DNA from: Bacteroidota bacterium
GTDB lineage: Bacteria; Bacteroidota; Bacteroidia; Chitinophagales; LD1
Direction: 5' to 3'
Length of the DNA stretch: 64,000 bases
Assembly: GCA_947479455.1 (NCBI GenBank)
Contig: CANJZE010000018.1
Coordinates: 32,915-96,914, forward strand
In this document: piece after piece, positions 37,998-47,535 of the stretch
Position numbering within the stretch: the first letter of the stretch is position 1
Layout: every line of letters starts with the position of its first letter
Translations under genes and position numbers: made by a program
Notes under the pieces: generated by a model
What the model was told of the DNA's origin: nothing
What the model saw: the letters and a program-made list of their open reading frames with translations, nothing else
Database searches by the model: none

Positions 37998-38232
37998 ATG
38001 CTATAATTTTTGATTTCAGCGGACATATGGAATGTTCGCGATACCCTGTTTCTTCATTCTATGAATCTCAAACATTTCACAAACCGTTGCTTTTAAAAGG
38101 GCGGTTAATTCTAAGCCGCGTTCAGTTGAACGCCAACAACCCGAAAATAAAGTTGGGTGATGAGGGCTTAGGACTAAAATGTTTATAAAAAAGATACACC
38201 GAATTGTGTTCTTTCTATATTTAAGTCGCTAA

Positions 38233-39765
<1,533 letters not shown>

Positions 39766-39787
39766 ATTAGCAACGCTGGTAGCCAAC

Positions 39788-39826
39788 CAAACCCAAAACT
39801 TTAATGTTTTTGGGGTTTGTTTTTTT
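39788..39826 (+). terminator. Rho-independent terminator after glpK
   Basis: CAAACCC-AAAAC pairs with GTTTTTGGGGTTTG with a small bulge, and is followed by seven T. It lies between the glpK stop and tatC, so tatC needs its own promoter. Confidence 0.75.
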
Positions 39827-39882
39827 CTGCTGCCAGCTTCAGCAAACTGCTGCCGGATGATTTTGCTCCTCATCATTTCTTC

Positions 39883-39890
39883 TACATTCG
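39883..39890 (+). promoter_or_regulatory. Possible -7 promoter box of tatC
   Basis: TACATTCG, one mismatch from TAnnTTTG, ends four bases before the tatC ATG. With the glpK terminator upstream, this predicts a leaderless tatC transcript. Confidence 0.45.
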
Positions 39891-39894
39891 CGCC

Positions 39895-40740
39895 ATGTTA
39901 GGCAAAAAGAATCCTGATAATCCGGAAGCAGAAATGGGGTTTTTCGATCACCTCGAAGCTTTGCGCTGGCATTTGATTCGTTCAGTTATTGCTATTGTGG
40001 TTTGCGCTTCTTTTGTAGGTGTTTTCTACGATTTTGTTTTCGATAAAATCATTCTCGGCATTTGCTCCAAAGATTTTCCAACCTATAGATTACTTTGCTA
40101 CATCAGCAGAACATATCACATAGGCGATGGTATTTGTATTGATAAAGACATTCCACTCGAGTTGCAGAACCTGGCTATGTTCGGGCAAATTACTTTATTG
40201 TTTCAGTACTCTCTTATAATCGGTTTTGTAATTGCATTTCCCTATATCATTTTTGAGTTGTGGCGGTTTGTGGCTCCTGCGTTAGGCGAGCAGAAACAGA
40301 AAAAAACATCCTTTATAATTCTTGCTTGTTCATTCTTCTTTTTTGTGGGCGTGGTGTTTTGCTACTTCATCATCATTCCCTTCTCGGTCAATTTTGCCGT
40401 CAACTTTACTATAAGCGATAAAATCAAAAACAACTTTACCATTGATAACTACATTGATTTTTTTACAGTTATGCTGCTAGCTATCGGAGCGGTGTTTGAA
40501 CTACCGATGGTGGTTTATTTTCTGTCGCGTTATGGAATACTTGGTGCAAAAGCCATGCGTAGCGCCCGCAGATATGCTATTGTGGTTATTTTAATTGTGT
40601 CGGGAGTTATTACACCATCGCCCGATGTGTTCACCCAATGTTTAGTGGCGGTGCCTATTTATATTTTGTACGAGTTGAGCATTTTTATTGCTGCGCGAAA
40701 CGACAAGAAGCGCGAGAAAGAACTGATTGTTTCAGCATAA
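39895..40740 (+). CDS. tatC: Sec-independent protein translocase TatC
   Basis: TatC is the membrane receptor for twin-arginine signal peptides. The 281-residue protein starts MGFFDHLEALRWHLIRS (after a short polar N-terminus), the hallmark cytoplasmic segment with the conserved glutamate, and has six membrane segments, with FPYIIFELWRFVAPAL and the C-terminal ARRYAIVVILIVSGVITPSPD. The loop between TM1 and TM2 is longer than in E. coli (about 55-95). ATG at 39895; an upstream frame to 39817 overlaps the terminator. tatA/tatB are not adjacent. Confidence 0.95.
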   Translation: MLGKKNPDNPEAEMGFFDHLEALRWHLIRSVIAIVVCASFVGVFYDFVFDKIILGICSKDFPTYRLLCYISRTYHIGDGICIDKDIPLELQNLAMFGQITLLFQYSLIIGFVIAFPYIIFELWRFVAPALGEQKQKKTSFIILACSFFFFVGVVFCYFIIIPFSVNFAVNFTISDKIKNNFTIDNYIDFFTVMLLAIGAVFELPMVVYFLSRYGILGAKAMRSARRYAIVVILIVSGVITPSPDVFTQCLVAVPIYILYELSIFIAARNDKKREKELIVSA

Positions 40741-40761
40741 ACATTCTTTAAATAAAATAGC

Positions 40762-41160
40762 ATGGCAAAACAAAAAGCAGGCACAAAAGAAAACCCCTGG
40801 AAATTGAAAACAGCTCCCGGCACTTCTGAATATACGATGTACCGTGAAGGTGATATTCTTGTTTGCAAAGTAGGAAGCACCACACTCCATTACCAATGGC
40901 GTTGTGTAGATGATTTACATGCCATGCTCAAAAAACATGGCGACTGGCTAGAACTTGGTGCAGCCGATGAACAAAAGCCTGCCAAAGAAAATACAGTAGA
41001 AGCATGGGGACGTTCAGAAAAAAATCCGGTAAAAGGTTGGTATGGCTTAAAGAAAGGTTTCCGCGGAAGATTCGGAATGTATGTGCCGCCTTTGTTAGAA
41101 GAACTAGGAATGGTTGAGTTAGAACACAACCCGAAAAACAATCGCGTAAAAGCAAAATAA
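40762..41160 (+). CDS. Conserved protein of unknown function (probably DUF6855)
   Basis: The 132-residue soluble protein is rich in conserved-looking aromatic and glycine residues: GTKENPWKLKTAPGTSEY, HYQWRCVDDLHAMLKKHGDW, and NPVKGWYGLKKGFRGRFGMY. I recall this pattern as a small uncharacterised bacterial family, likely DUF6855, but cannot verify it. The central DDLHAMLKKHGDW could be a helix, and the C-terminal half looks like a small alpha/beta domain. Lies 21 bases after tatC and 9 before rpiB, so probably an operon member. Confidence 0.7.
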   Translation: MAKQKAGTKENPWKLKTAPGTSEYTMYREGDILVCKVGSTTLHYQWRCVDDLHAMLKKHGDWLELGAADEQKPAKENTVEAWGRSEKNPVKGWYGLKKGFRGRFGMYVPPLLEELGMVELEHNPKNNRVKAK

Positions 41161-41169
41161 AAACACCCT

Positions 41170-41601
41170 ATGAAAATAGCACTCGGTGGCGACCATGCAG
41201 GCTTCGAATACAAAAAAGAAATCATCGGCTTTCTTCAGGCAAAAAATGTGGAGACAAAAGATTTCGGACCGTTTAATTTAGACAGCGTTGACTATCCCGA
41301 CTTCGTTCATCCTGTTGCAAGTGCAGTGGAAAAAGGTGAATTTGATTTCGGCATTCTCATTTGCGGCAGCGCAAACGGAGTCGCGATGACTGCGAATAAA
41401 CACCAGAACATTCGCGCAGGAATTGCATGGGGTGCTGAACTTGCAAAACTTACCCGCCAACATAACAATGCAAACATTCTTTGTTTACCTGCGCGTTTTA
41501 TTTCGCTTGATGTAGCGAAGGAATGCGTAACTGCTTTTCTCGAAACTCCTTTCGAAGGCGGAAGACATCAGAACCGCGTAGATAAAATTGCGTGCTCATA
41601 A
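41170..41601 (+). CDS. rpiB: Ribose 5-phosphate isomerase B
   Basis: RpiB interconverts ribose 5-phosphate and ribulose 5-phosphate. The 143-residue protein shows the phosphate-binding ALGGDHAGFEYKKEI opening and ILICGSANGVAMTANKH, with the catalytic cysteine region. The C-terminal LCLPARFISLDVA and FEGGRHQNRVDKI match the family. Full length. Confidence 0.96.
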   Translation: MKIALGGDHAGFEYKKEIIGFLQAKNVETKDFGPFNLDSVDYPDFVHPVASAVEKGEFDFGILICGSANGVAMTANKHQNIRAGIAWGAELAKLTRQHNNANILCLPARFISLDVAKECVTAFLETPFEGGRHQNRVDKIACS

Positions 41602-41629
41602 ATTGGCAATAAGCATTTTCTCAAATTGC

Positions 41630-41637
41630 TACATTCG
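41630..41637 (+). promoter_or_regulatory. Possible -7 promoter box of asnB
   Basis: TACATTCG, identical to the box before tatC, ends five bases before the asnB ATG. An AAATTG is located just upstream. A leaderless transcript is predicted. Confidence 0.45.
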
Positions 41638-41642
41638 CCCCA

Positions 41643-43532
41643 ATGTGCGGCATTGCAGGATTTATTGATTTCAACAAGAACGGAAATTTAGAGTTGCTCA
41701 AAAAAATGAGCGACACCATTCTGCATCGCGGGCCTGATGACAGCGGTCACGAATTGTTCAACACCCCGCAGGCACAAATAGGTTTGGGTTTCAGACGGCT
41801 TTCGATTATTGAGCTTTCTGCGCTTGGTCACCAACCCATGCAGTTTGAAGAAGCGGGACTCACCATTATTTTCAACGGAGAGATTTATAACTTTCAGGAA
41901 CTGCGAAAAGAGTTGGAGCAAAACGGTTACAGTTTTAAATCGCATTCCGATACCGAAGTGATTTTAAAAAGCTACGCGCATTGGGGAACTAAATGTGTAG
42001 AGCGTTTCATTGGCATGTTTGCCATTGCACTTTACGATTCAAAAAGCGCGAAGGTGATTTTGTTTCGCGACCGCGCAGGAGTAAAACCACTTTTCTTTTA
42101 TCATGAAAATAATTTGTTGCTGTTTGGTTCTGAGTTGAAAATTTTTCATGCACATCCGCAGTTCAAAAAGCAAATCAATTACAGTGCGCTCTCCCTTTAT
42201 TTTCAGCGCGGATACATTTCGGCACCGCATACTATTTTTGAAAACACGTTTAAACTTTTGCCCGGGCATTTTCTCGAAATTGATTTAAACACAAAGAAAG
42301 TTACCGCACAAAAATATTGGGATGTAACCGATTGTTACAATCAACCCAAGCTCGATATTTCGTTTGCCGAAGCCAAACAGGAAACAGAAAAATTATTGCT
42401 TTCGGCTTTTCAGTATCGCATGATTGCCGATGTGCCCGTGGGTGTTTTTTTAAGTGGCGGTTACGATTCAACAGCCGTAACAGCACTATTGCAAAAGCAC
42501 TCTTCGCAAAAAATAAAAACCTTCACCATTGGTTTCGAAGACCCGAGATACAATGAAGCACACCATGCAAAAACAGTAGCCGATTACCTCGGCACCGAAC
42601 ATCACGAGCACATCTGCACTTACAAAGATGCGCTGGATATAGTGGAGCAACTGCCGCACATTTACGATGAACCTTTTGGCGATACTTCGGCTATTCCCAC
42701 CACCTTGGTCAGTCGCATGGCGCGAGAGAAAGTTACTGTGGCTCTTTCTGCCGATGGTGGCGATGAAATTTTTGCGGGTTATCCGAAATATTTCAATGCC
42801 GTTGACCGAATCAATCAAATCAATCGCATTCCATCTTTTGCGCAAAGCGTTTTTGCAAAACTCATTCCGGCTTCTGCGCAGCACGACACTTCGGTTCAAA
42901 ACAAATGGAGCAAGCTGAAAGATTATTTTGAAAACACCGATGATGTAGCGCGCTTCGACATCATCAGCCAGTCAATGACTTTTTACGAAACACAATGTTT
43001 GTTCAACAAAGAAATTTCAAAACTCATCACTCCGTTTAACGAAGGTTCGCTTCTAAATTCTTCGAACGATATGCTTGCAAAATTTCAGGCAACCGAATAC
43101 AAAACCTATATGGTGGATGATATTTTGCAAAAGGTTGACCGCGCTACCATGAGCGTTTCGCTCGAAGGCAGAGAGCCGTTCTTAGACCAGCGCATTATTG
43201 AGTTTGTGGCTAAACTTCCTTCTTCTTTCAAATACAAAAACGGCATCGGAAAGTATTTACTCAAAGAAATTGTGCACGATTACGTTCCTAAAGAAATTAT
43301 GGAACGACCTAAAATGGGTTTTGGTGTGCCGCTCGAAACCTGGCTGCGGAAAGAACTCAAAGATTTATTTATAAGCGTGCTGAACGAAGACAATCTGCGC
43401 GCACAAAATATTTTCAACGTTGACCGCGTAATAACCATGCGCGACAAATATTTGCGTGGCGAACCGGTAGAGTTCGGTAGATTAAGCTACCTGTTTTTGT
43501 TTCAGTTGTGGTATGCTAAGTGGATGAAATAG
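41643..43532 (+). CDS. asnB: Asparagine synthase (glutamine-hydrolysing)
   Basis: The 629-residue enzyme has an N-terminal class II glutaminase domain (MCGIAGFIDF, nucleophile Cys2; FNGEIYNFQELR) and a C-terminal synthetase domain with the PPi-loop SGGYDST and SADGGDEIFAGYPKY. AsnB makes asparagine from aspartate with glutamine as donor; the longer, paralogous family also includes enzymes for surface polysaccharide amidation, so the substrate is not certain. In the same window asnS provides direct tRNA charging with asparagine. Confidence 0.9.
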   Translation: MCGIAGFIDFNKNGNLELLKKMSDTILHRGPDDSGHELFNTPQAQIGLGFRRLSIIELSALGHQPMQFEEAGLTIIFNGEIYNFQELRKELEQNGYSFKSHSDTEVILKSYAHWGTKCVERFIGMFAIALYDSKSAKVILFRDRAGVKPLFFYHENNLLLFGSELKIFHAHPQFKKQINYSALSLYFQRGYISAPHTIFENTFKLLPGHFLEIDLNTKKVTAQKYWDVTDCYNQPKLDISFAEAKQETEKLLLSAFQYRMIADVPVGVFLSGGYDSTAVTALLQKHSSQKIKTFTIGFEDPRYNEAHHAKTVADYLGTEHHEHICTYKDALDIVEQLPHIYDEPFGDTSAIPTTLVSRMAREKVTVALSADGGDEIFAGYPKYFNAVDRINQINRIPSFAQSVFAKLIPASAQHDTSVQNKWSKLKDYFENTDDVARFDIISQSMTFYETQCLFNKEISKLITPFNEGSLLNSSNDMLAKFQATEYKTYMVDDILQKVDRATMSVSLEGREPFLDQRIIEFVAKLPSSFKYKNGIGKYLLKEIVHDYVPKEIMERPKMGFGVPLETWLRKELKDLFISVLNEDNLRAQNIFNVDRVITMRDKYLRGEPVEFGRLSYLFLFQLWYAKWMK

Positions 43533-43542
43533 AAATTCAGAC

Positions 43543-45171
43543 TTACTTCTTCATCGCCTTCGCCTTCTTCACCGCCTTCTCCGCATTCACTCTACCGTAG
43601 CCATAAAACTTGCTATGGCCGTTTTTATACTTGCCGTTTTTCAGATCAATTTTATCGGCCGTATCGCGCAAAATATTTTTCACTTGAGTGAAAGTTAAAT
43701 CGGGATTGACCGAAAGCATTAATGCAATTACACCAGCCACACCCGGGCACGCGCTCGATGTGCCGCCAAAAGAATCATCGTAGTTGCCGTTTCCTTTTTT
43801 GCTTTCACCTTTTTTTCCTGTGCGGTCGGTTGTCCAAATTCCTTTCGTTAGCGGCTCGGGATGACTTTCATCCTTGGTTCTTCTACGCCATCCAAAATCA
43901 CTACTTGGGAAACAAACCCAAACACAATTTCCAAAGTCGCTATAAACACTTCTGCTATTTGTGTCGTTACAAGCGGCTATTGCAATTACATTTTCATAAG
44001 AAATGTATCCGTCAATATCGCAGTTCTCGTTTCCGTTTCCGGCAGCAAAAGTGATAATGCACCCTTTGCCCTTTCTGCCGTTTTTAACGGCATTATCAAT
44101 CGCCAGTTTTGTTCCGGGTGCTAAATCCGATTTCTGTTTGTGCAAAACATCACTGTCTGTCCACCACTCACCATCTGCCGGTCCCCAACTGCACGAAATA
44201 ATATCGGCTCCGTTTTTAACCGCGTGGTGAATAGCTTCTGCTTCTGTAATAGAACCTAGACCTGATGCTAGCCGAATAGGAATCAACTTTGCTTTTGGCG
44301 CAACTCCCGAAGCCTGAAATTTTCCGGCAGCCGTTGCCACACCTGCACAGCAAGTACCGTGGCTTTCTCCACTCAGTTTTGGATTACCATCAGCAATTTT
44401 TCGAGTAGCATCATAAGGTGCAATAACTTTTCCCGGCAAATTAAATTCTTCGTGCAGTGTATCTACTCCGTCATCAATTACTGCAATCGTTATTCCTTCG
44501 CCTTCGGTAATAGCATGTGCTGCTTCTACGTTGGCGTGTGCGTCAACATCAATTTTGCCAATCGTGGTTTTTTTCAAATGCCATTGGTTAGAATGAATCA
44601 GCTTCATTCCTTTTTTGCGAATCAATTCGGGTTGACACAATTCTACTTGCGGAAGTTTTAAAAGTTCCTGTGCTATTTTAAAAACATCCCAACCCGTTCC
44701 TGCTTTGGCACAAATAAAATAGGAGTTCGTTGCAAATTCGAGCTTTCGTTTTACTGTCAAATCTTTTTTCTCAATAATAGAATTGCAATTCTTTTCACTT
44801 ACTCCATCCTTAAATTTCAGAAAAAAATTTTCAGTGTACAGAACTGGCTCTTTGCTTTTTTCATCCATTAAAACTCTTCCTGCAAAGCGTACATTTTTTT
44901 CTTTCTTAAGTGCTTCGCGTGTCTTATCGCGTTGGGTAAATCCTTCTTTCTTGTTTGTCTTCTTTGCCTTCAACACCGTTACATTCGATTCGCCAAAATG
45001 TTCGTGAACATCAAACTGTTTCTTTAGTCGCTTCCCTTCCTTGCTTTTAATTGCTTTCGACAGCGATAAATCATCAATAGTTCTTACAGCAACCAGATTG
45101 CTGCTTTCGATGAGAGTTGTTTTTGCAGTATTCTTCTTTCCTGTTTGATAGGTGAATTTTGCAGGTTTCAT
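43543..45171 (-). CDS. Subtilisin-like serine protease (S8 family), no signal peptide
   Basis: The 542-residue protein has the S8 triad in a C-terminal domain: Asp in ITIAVIDDGVD (about 233), His in HGTCCAGVAT (271) and Ser in GGTSSACPGVAGVIAL. Residues 1-200 form an N-terminal region rich in Lys, with PRVELCQPELIRKK-like residues just before the catalytic part, perhaps an inhibitor/prodomain. No Sec signal or lipobox, so it may act in the cytoplasm. The start is placed at 45171 (MKPAKFTYQ) instead of 45249, because the extension is unlike a coding N-terminus. Confidence 0.9.
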   Translation of the reverse strand: MKPAKFTYQTGKKNTAKTTLIESSNLVAVRTIDDLSLSKAIKSKEGKRLKKQFDVHEHFGESNVTVLKAKKTNKKEGFTQRDKTREALKKEKNVRFAGRVLMDEKSKEPVLYTENFFLKFKDGVSEKNCNSIIEKKDLTVKRKLEFATNSYFICAKAGTGWDVFKIAQELLKLPQVELCQPELIRKKGMKLIHSNQWHLKKTTIGKIDVDAHANVEAAHAITEGEGITIAVIDDGVDTLHEEFNLPGKVIAPYDATRKIADGNPKLSGESHGTCCAGVATAAGKFQASGVAPKAKLIPIRLASGLGSITEAEAIHHAVKNGADIISCSWGPADGEWWTDSDVLHKQKSDLAPGTKLAIDNAVKNGRKGKGCIITFAAGNGNENCDIDGYISYENVIAIAACNDTNSRSVYSDFGNCVWVCFPSSDFGWRRRTKDESHPEPLTKGIWTTDRTGKKGESKKGNGNYDDSFGGTSSACPGVAGVIALMLSVNPDLTFTQVKNILRDTADKIDLKNGKYKNGHSKFYGYGRVNAEKAVKKAKAMKK

Positions 45172-45257
45172 ATGTTTTATTTTATGGCTAAAATAAATGA
45201 TAGCGTTGTTATTTGCTGTTTTTTTTGAGAGGCAAAAATCGATTATCACTTCTTCTA

Positions 45258-45423
45258 AGAAGCTGTTTAGATTTGTAGAGATAAGAATATTTATGAGCTA
45301 TTTTCGAGCGAAACAAGGAAGGTTTTTGCAGCCATAATGGAATATTTCTGGCAAGAAAACCTGACGAAGTTGCAGCAGAAAAGAGCTATAAAGAAATTAT
45401 TCAGATAAATCTAAACAGCTTCT
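45258..45423. mobile_element. MITE-like foldback element with 17-base terminal inverted repeats
   Basis: AGAAGCTGTTTAGATTT (45258-45274) is perfectly inverted at 45407-45423. Inner sequences also pair in part (AGGTTTT near 45320 with AAAACCT near 45358; GAGCTATTTTC with GAAAAGAGCTA), giving a long imperfect hairpin. No transposase is encoded. A CTA occurs just outside the left end (45255-45257) and at 45422-45424 at the right, a possible target duplication. The ends look like those of IS5-group elements, by recollection. Confidence 0.7.
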
Positions 45424-45436
45424 ACCATCTAAAATT

Positions 45437-45444
45437 TATATTTG
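45437..45444 (+). promoter_or_regulatory. -7 promoter box of the PurF-like gene
   Basis: TATATTTG matches the Bacteroidota -7 consensus TAnnTTTG exactly and ends eight bases before the ATG at 45453. The region that would hold the -33 element is the right end of the MITE-like element, so the element may influence this promoter. Confidence 0.5.
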
Positions 45445-45452
45445 CGCTCCCT

Positions 45453-47351
45453 ATGAGCGATTCAATCAAACACGAGTGCGGCATTGCACTTATCCGCCTG
45501 CTCAAACCCATCGAATATTATGTAGAAAAGTATAACACCGTGGCTTATGGTCTCAACAAACTTTATTTGTTGATGGAAAAACAACACAACCGCGGTCAGG
45601 ATGGCGCGGGAGCCGCGGTCATAAAACTCGACCCTCACCCTGGCAGCCATTTCATTAACCGCGTTCGCAGTATTGACCAGCAACCTATTGCTGATGTGTT
45701 CAGCCAAATATTTGCCACCTTTCCTAAAGACCGAAAACCCATTGATAACCCCGCTGCAGAAGCCGATTGGTTTAAACGAAACAGTCCCTTCATTGGCGAA
45801 TTATTACTCGGGCATTTGCGTTACGGCACTTACGGTAGAAACACCGATAGCTATTGCCACCCTTTTATTCGCGAGAATAACTGGATGACGCGCAACCTTG
45901 TGCTGGCAGGTAATTTCAATATGACGAATGTAGATGACCAGTTCGATATGCTCATTGCCCTTGGTCAACACCCGCGTGAACGTAGCGACACCATTACCGT
46001 AATGGAAAAAATCGGCCACTTTCTCGATGCCGAAGTGCAACACATTTTCGATAAGTATAAAGACCGCCACTACTCCAATAAAGAAATCACCGATTTTATC
46101 ATCAATGAGATAAGCGTGCGCAGAATTCTTTCGCGCAGTGCTAAAGATTTTGATGGTGGTTATGCTATGGCGGGCATGTTTGGTCATGGCGATGCCTTTG
46201 TTCTCCGCGACCCGAATGGAATTCGCCCTGCCTATTATTACTACGATGATGAAGTGGTGGTGGTGGCTTCAGAGCGACCGGCTATTCAAACTACTTTTAA
46301 TGTTCCGTTCGAAAAAATTCACGAAGTGCAGCCCGGGCATGCCTTGGTAATAAAAAAAGATGGTCGAGTTAAACACGATTTAATCCGCGACCCGCAGGAA
46401 AAGAAATCATGCAGTTTCGAGCGCATTTATTTCAGCCGCGGAACCGATAAAGAAATTTACAGCGAGCGAAAAAAATTAGGTGAGTTACTTTCTCCGGCTA
46501 TTTTAAAAGCCATCCATCACGATTTTGAAAACACCGTTTTCTCCTTTATTCCAAACACTGCCGAAGTTGCTTTTTATGGATTGATGGAAGGCATGGAGGA
46601 TTATCTGAAAGAGCATAAACTCAAAACCATTTCTAGCGATAAGAACATTACCATTCAAGCAATGAACAAAGTGCTTTCGCTTCACCCGCGTATCGAAAAA
46701 ATTGCGGTGAAAGATGTAAAAGCAAGAACCTTTATTACCGATGACACCTCGCGCGATGAAATGGTGAGCCATGTTTACGATATAACTTATGGTTCTATCA
46801 ATGGAAATACAGACACGCTTGTAGTGATGGACGACTCTATTGTTCGCGGTACAACCTTGCAAAAAAGTATTCTTTCTATTCTCGACCGTTTGAATCCGAA
46901 AAAAATAATTGTTGTTTCCTCGGCCCCACAAATCCGTTATCCAGATTGCTACGGAATTGACATGAGTCGTATGTATGACTTTATTGCTTTCCGCGCTTTA
47001 ATTGGTTTACTCAAAGACCGAAATCTCAACGCCAAATTGGACGATGTTTATGAAAAATGCAGGGAGGATAAAAACAAACCTACAGCCGAAGTAAAAAATC
47101 ACGTCAAGGAGTTATACGACCTGTTTACACCTGAAGAAATTTCTCAAAAAATTTCAGAGATAGTACGTCCAAACCACATCTTTGCCGATGTGGAAATCAT
47201 CTATCAAACCATAGAAAACTTACACCTTGCTTGTCCAAATAATTTAGGTGATTGGTATTTTACCGGAAATTATCCAACTCCCGGAGGAAACAAGGTTGCT
47301 AACAAAGCATTCATGAATTATATGGAAGGCCGAACTGAGCGAGCGTACTAG
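45453..47351 (+). CDS. Amidophosphoribosyltransferase-like (PurF family, long form)
   Basis: The 632-residue protein joins a glutaminase domain and a PRPP-binding domain. The nucleophile is Cys9, so an eight-residue propeptide (MSDSIKHE) would be removed before CGIAL. Glutaminase landmarks include KQHNRGQDGAG and LLGHLRYGTYGRN. The PRPP motif is VVMDDSIVRGTT. It is longer than typical PurF (about 470-510). The Fe-S ligand position before YGID is PDCYGID, shifted by one residue relative to cluster-bearing enzymes, so a cluster is doubtful. Many Bacteroidota have such a second PurF-like gene. Confidence 0.85.
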   Translation: MSDSIKHECGIALIRLLKPIEYYVEKYNTVAYGLNKLYLLMEKQHNRGQDGAGAAVIKLDPHPGSHFINRVRSIDQQPIADVFSQIFATFPKDRKPIDNPAAEADWFKRNSPFIGELLLGHLRYGTYGRNTDSYCHPFIRENNWMTRNLVLAGNFNMTNVDDQFDMLIALGQHPRERSDTITVMEKIGHFLDAEVQHIFDKYKDRHYSNKEITDFIINEISVRRILSRSAKDFDGGYAMAGMFGHGDAFVLRDPNGIRPAYYYYDDEVVVVASERPAIQTTFNVPFEKIHEVQPGHALVIKKDGRVKHDLIRDPQEKKSCSFERIYFSRGTDKEIYSERKKLGELLSPAILKAIHHDFENTVFSFIPNTAEVAFYGLMEGMEDYLKEHKLKTISSDKNITIQAMNKVLSLHPRIEKIAVKDVKARTFITDDTSRDEMVSHVYDITYGSINGNTDTLVVMDDSIVRGTTLQKSILSILDRLNPKKIIVVSSAPQIRYPDCYGIDMSRMYDFIAFRALIGLLKDRNLNAKLDDVYEKCREDKNKPTAEVKNHVKELYDLFTPEEISQKISEIVRPNHIFADVEIIYQTIENLHLACPNNLGDWYFTGNYPTPGGNKVANKAFMNYMEGRTERAY

Positions 47352-47535
47352 TTTAGAGTATGTTATTGAACGCCTAATAACAGCCCGAAATTTTTTTGTT
47401 CGATTTCTGTTGCACCTATACCAGTTTCGGTTTTTTCTATTATTTTGGCGGCTATGTATTACATGTCTGTTGATAACTCATCAGCGGGATTGGATGTTTT
47501 TTCATTTTAAGTTAAGCGAATTAAACTTGTCGACT

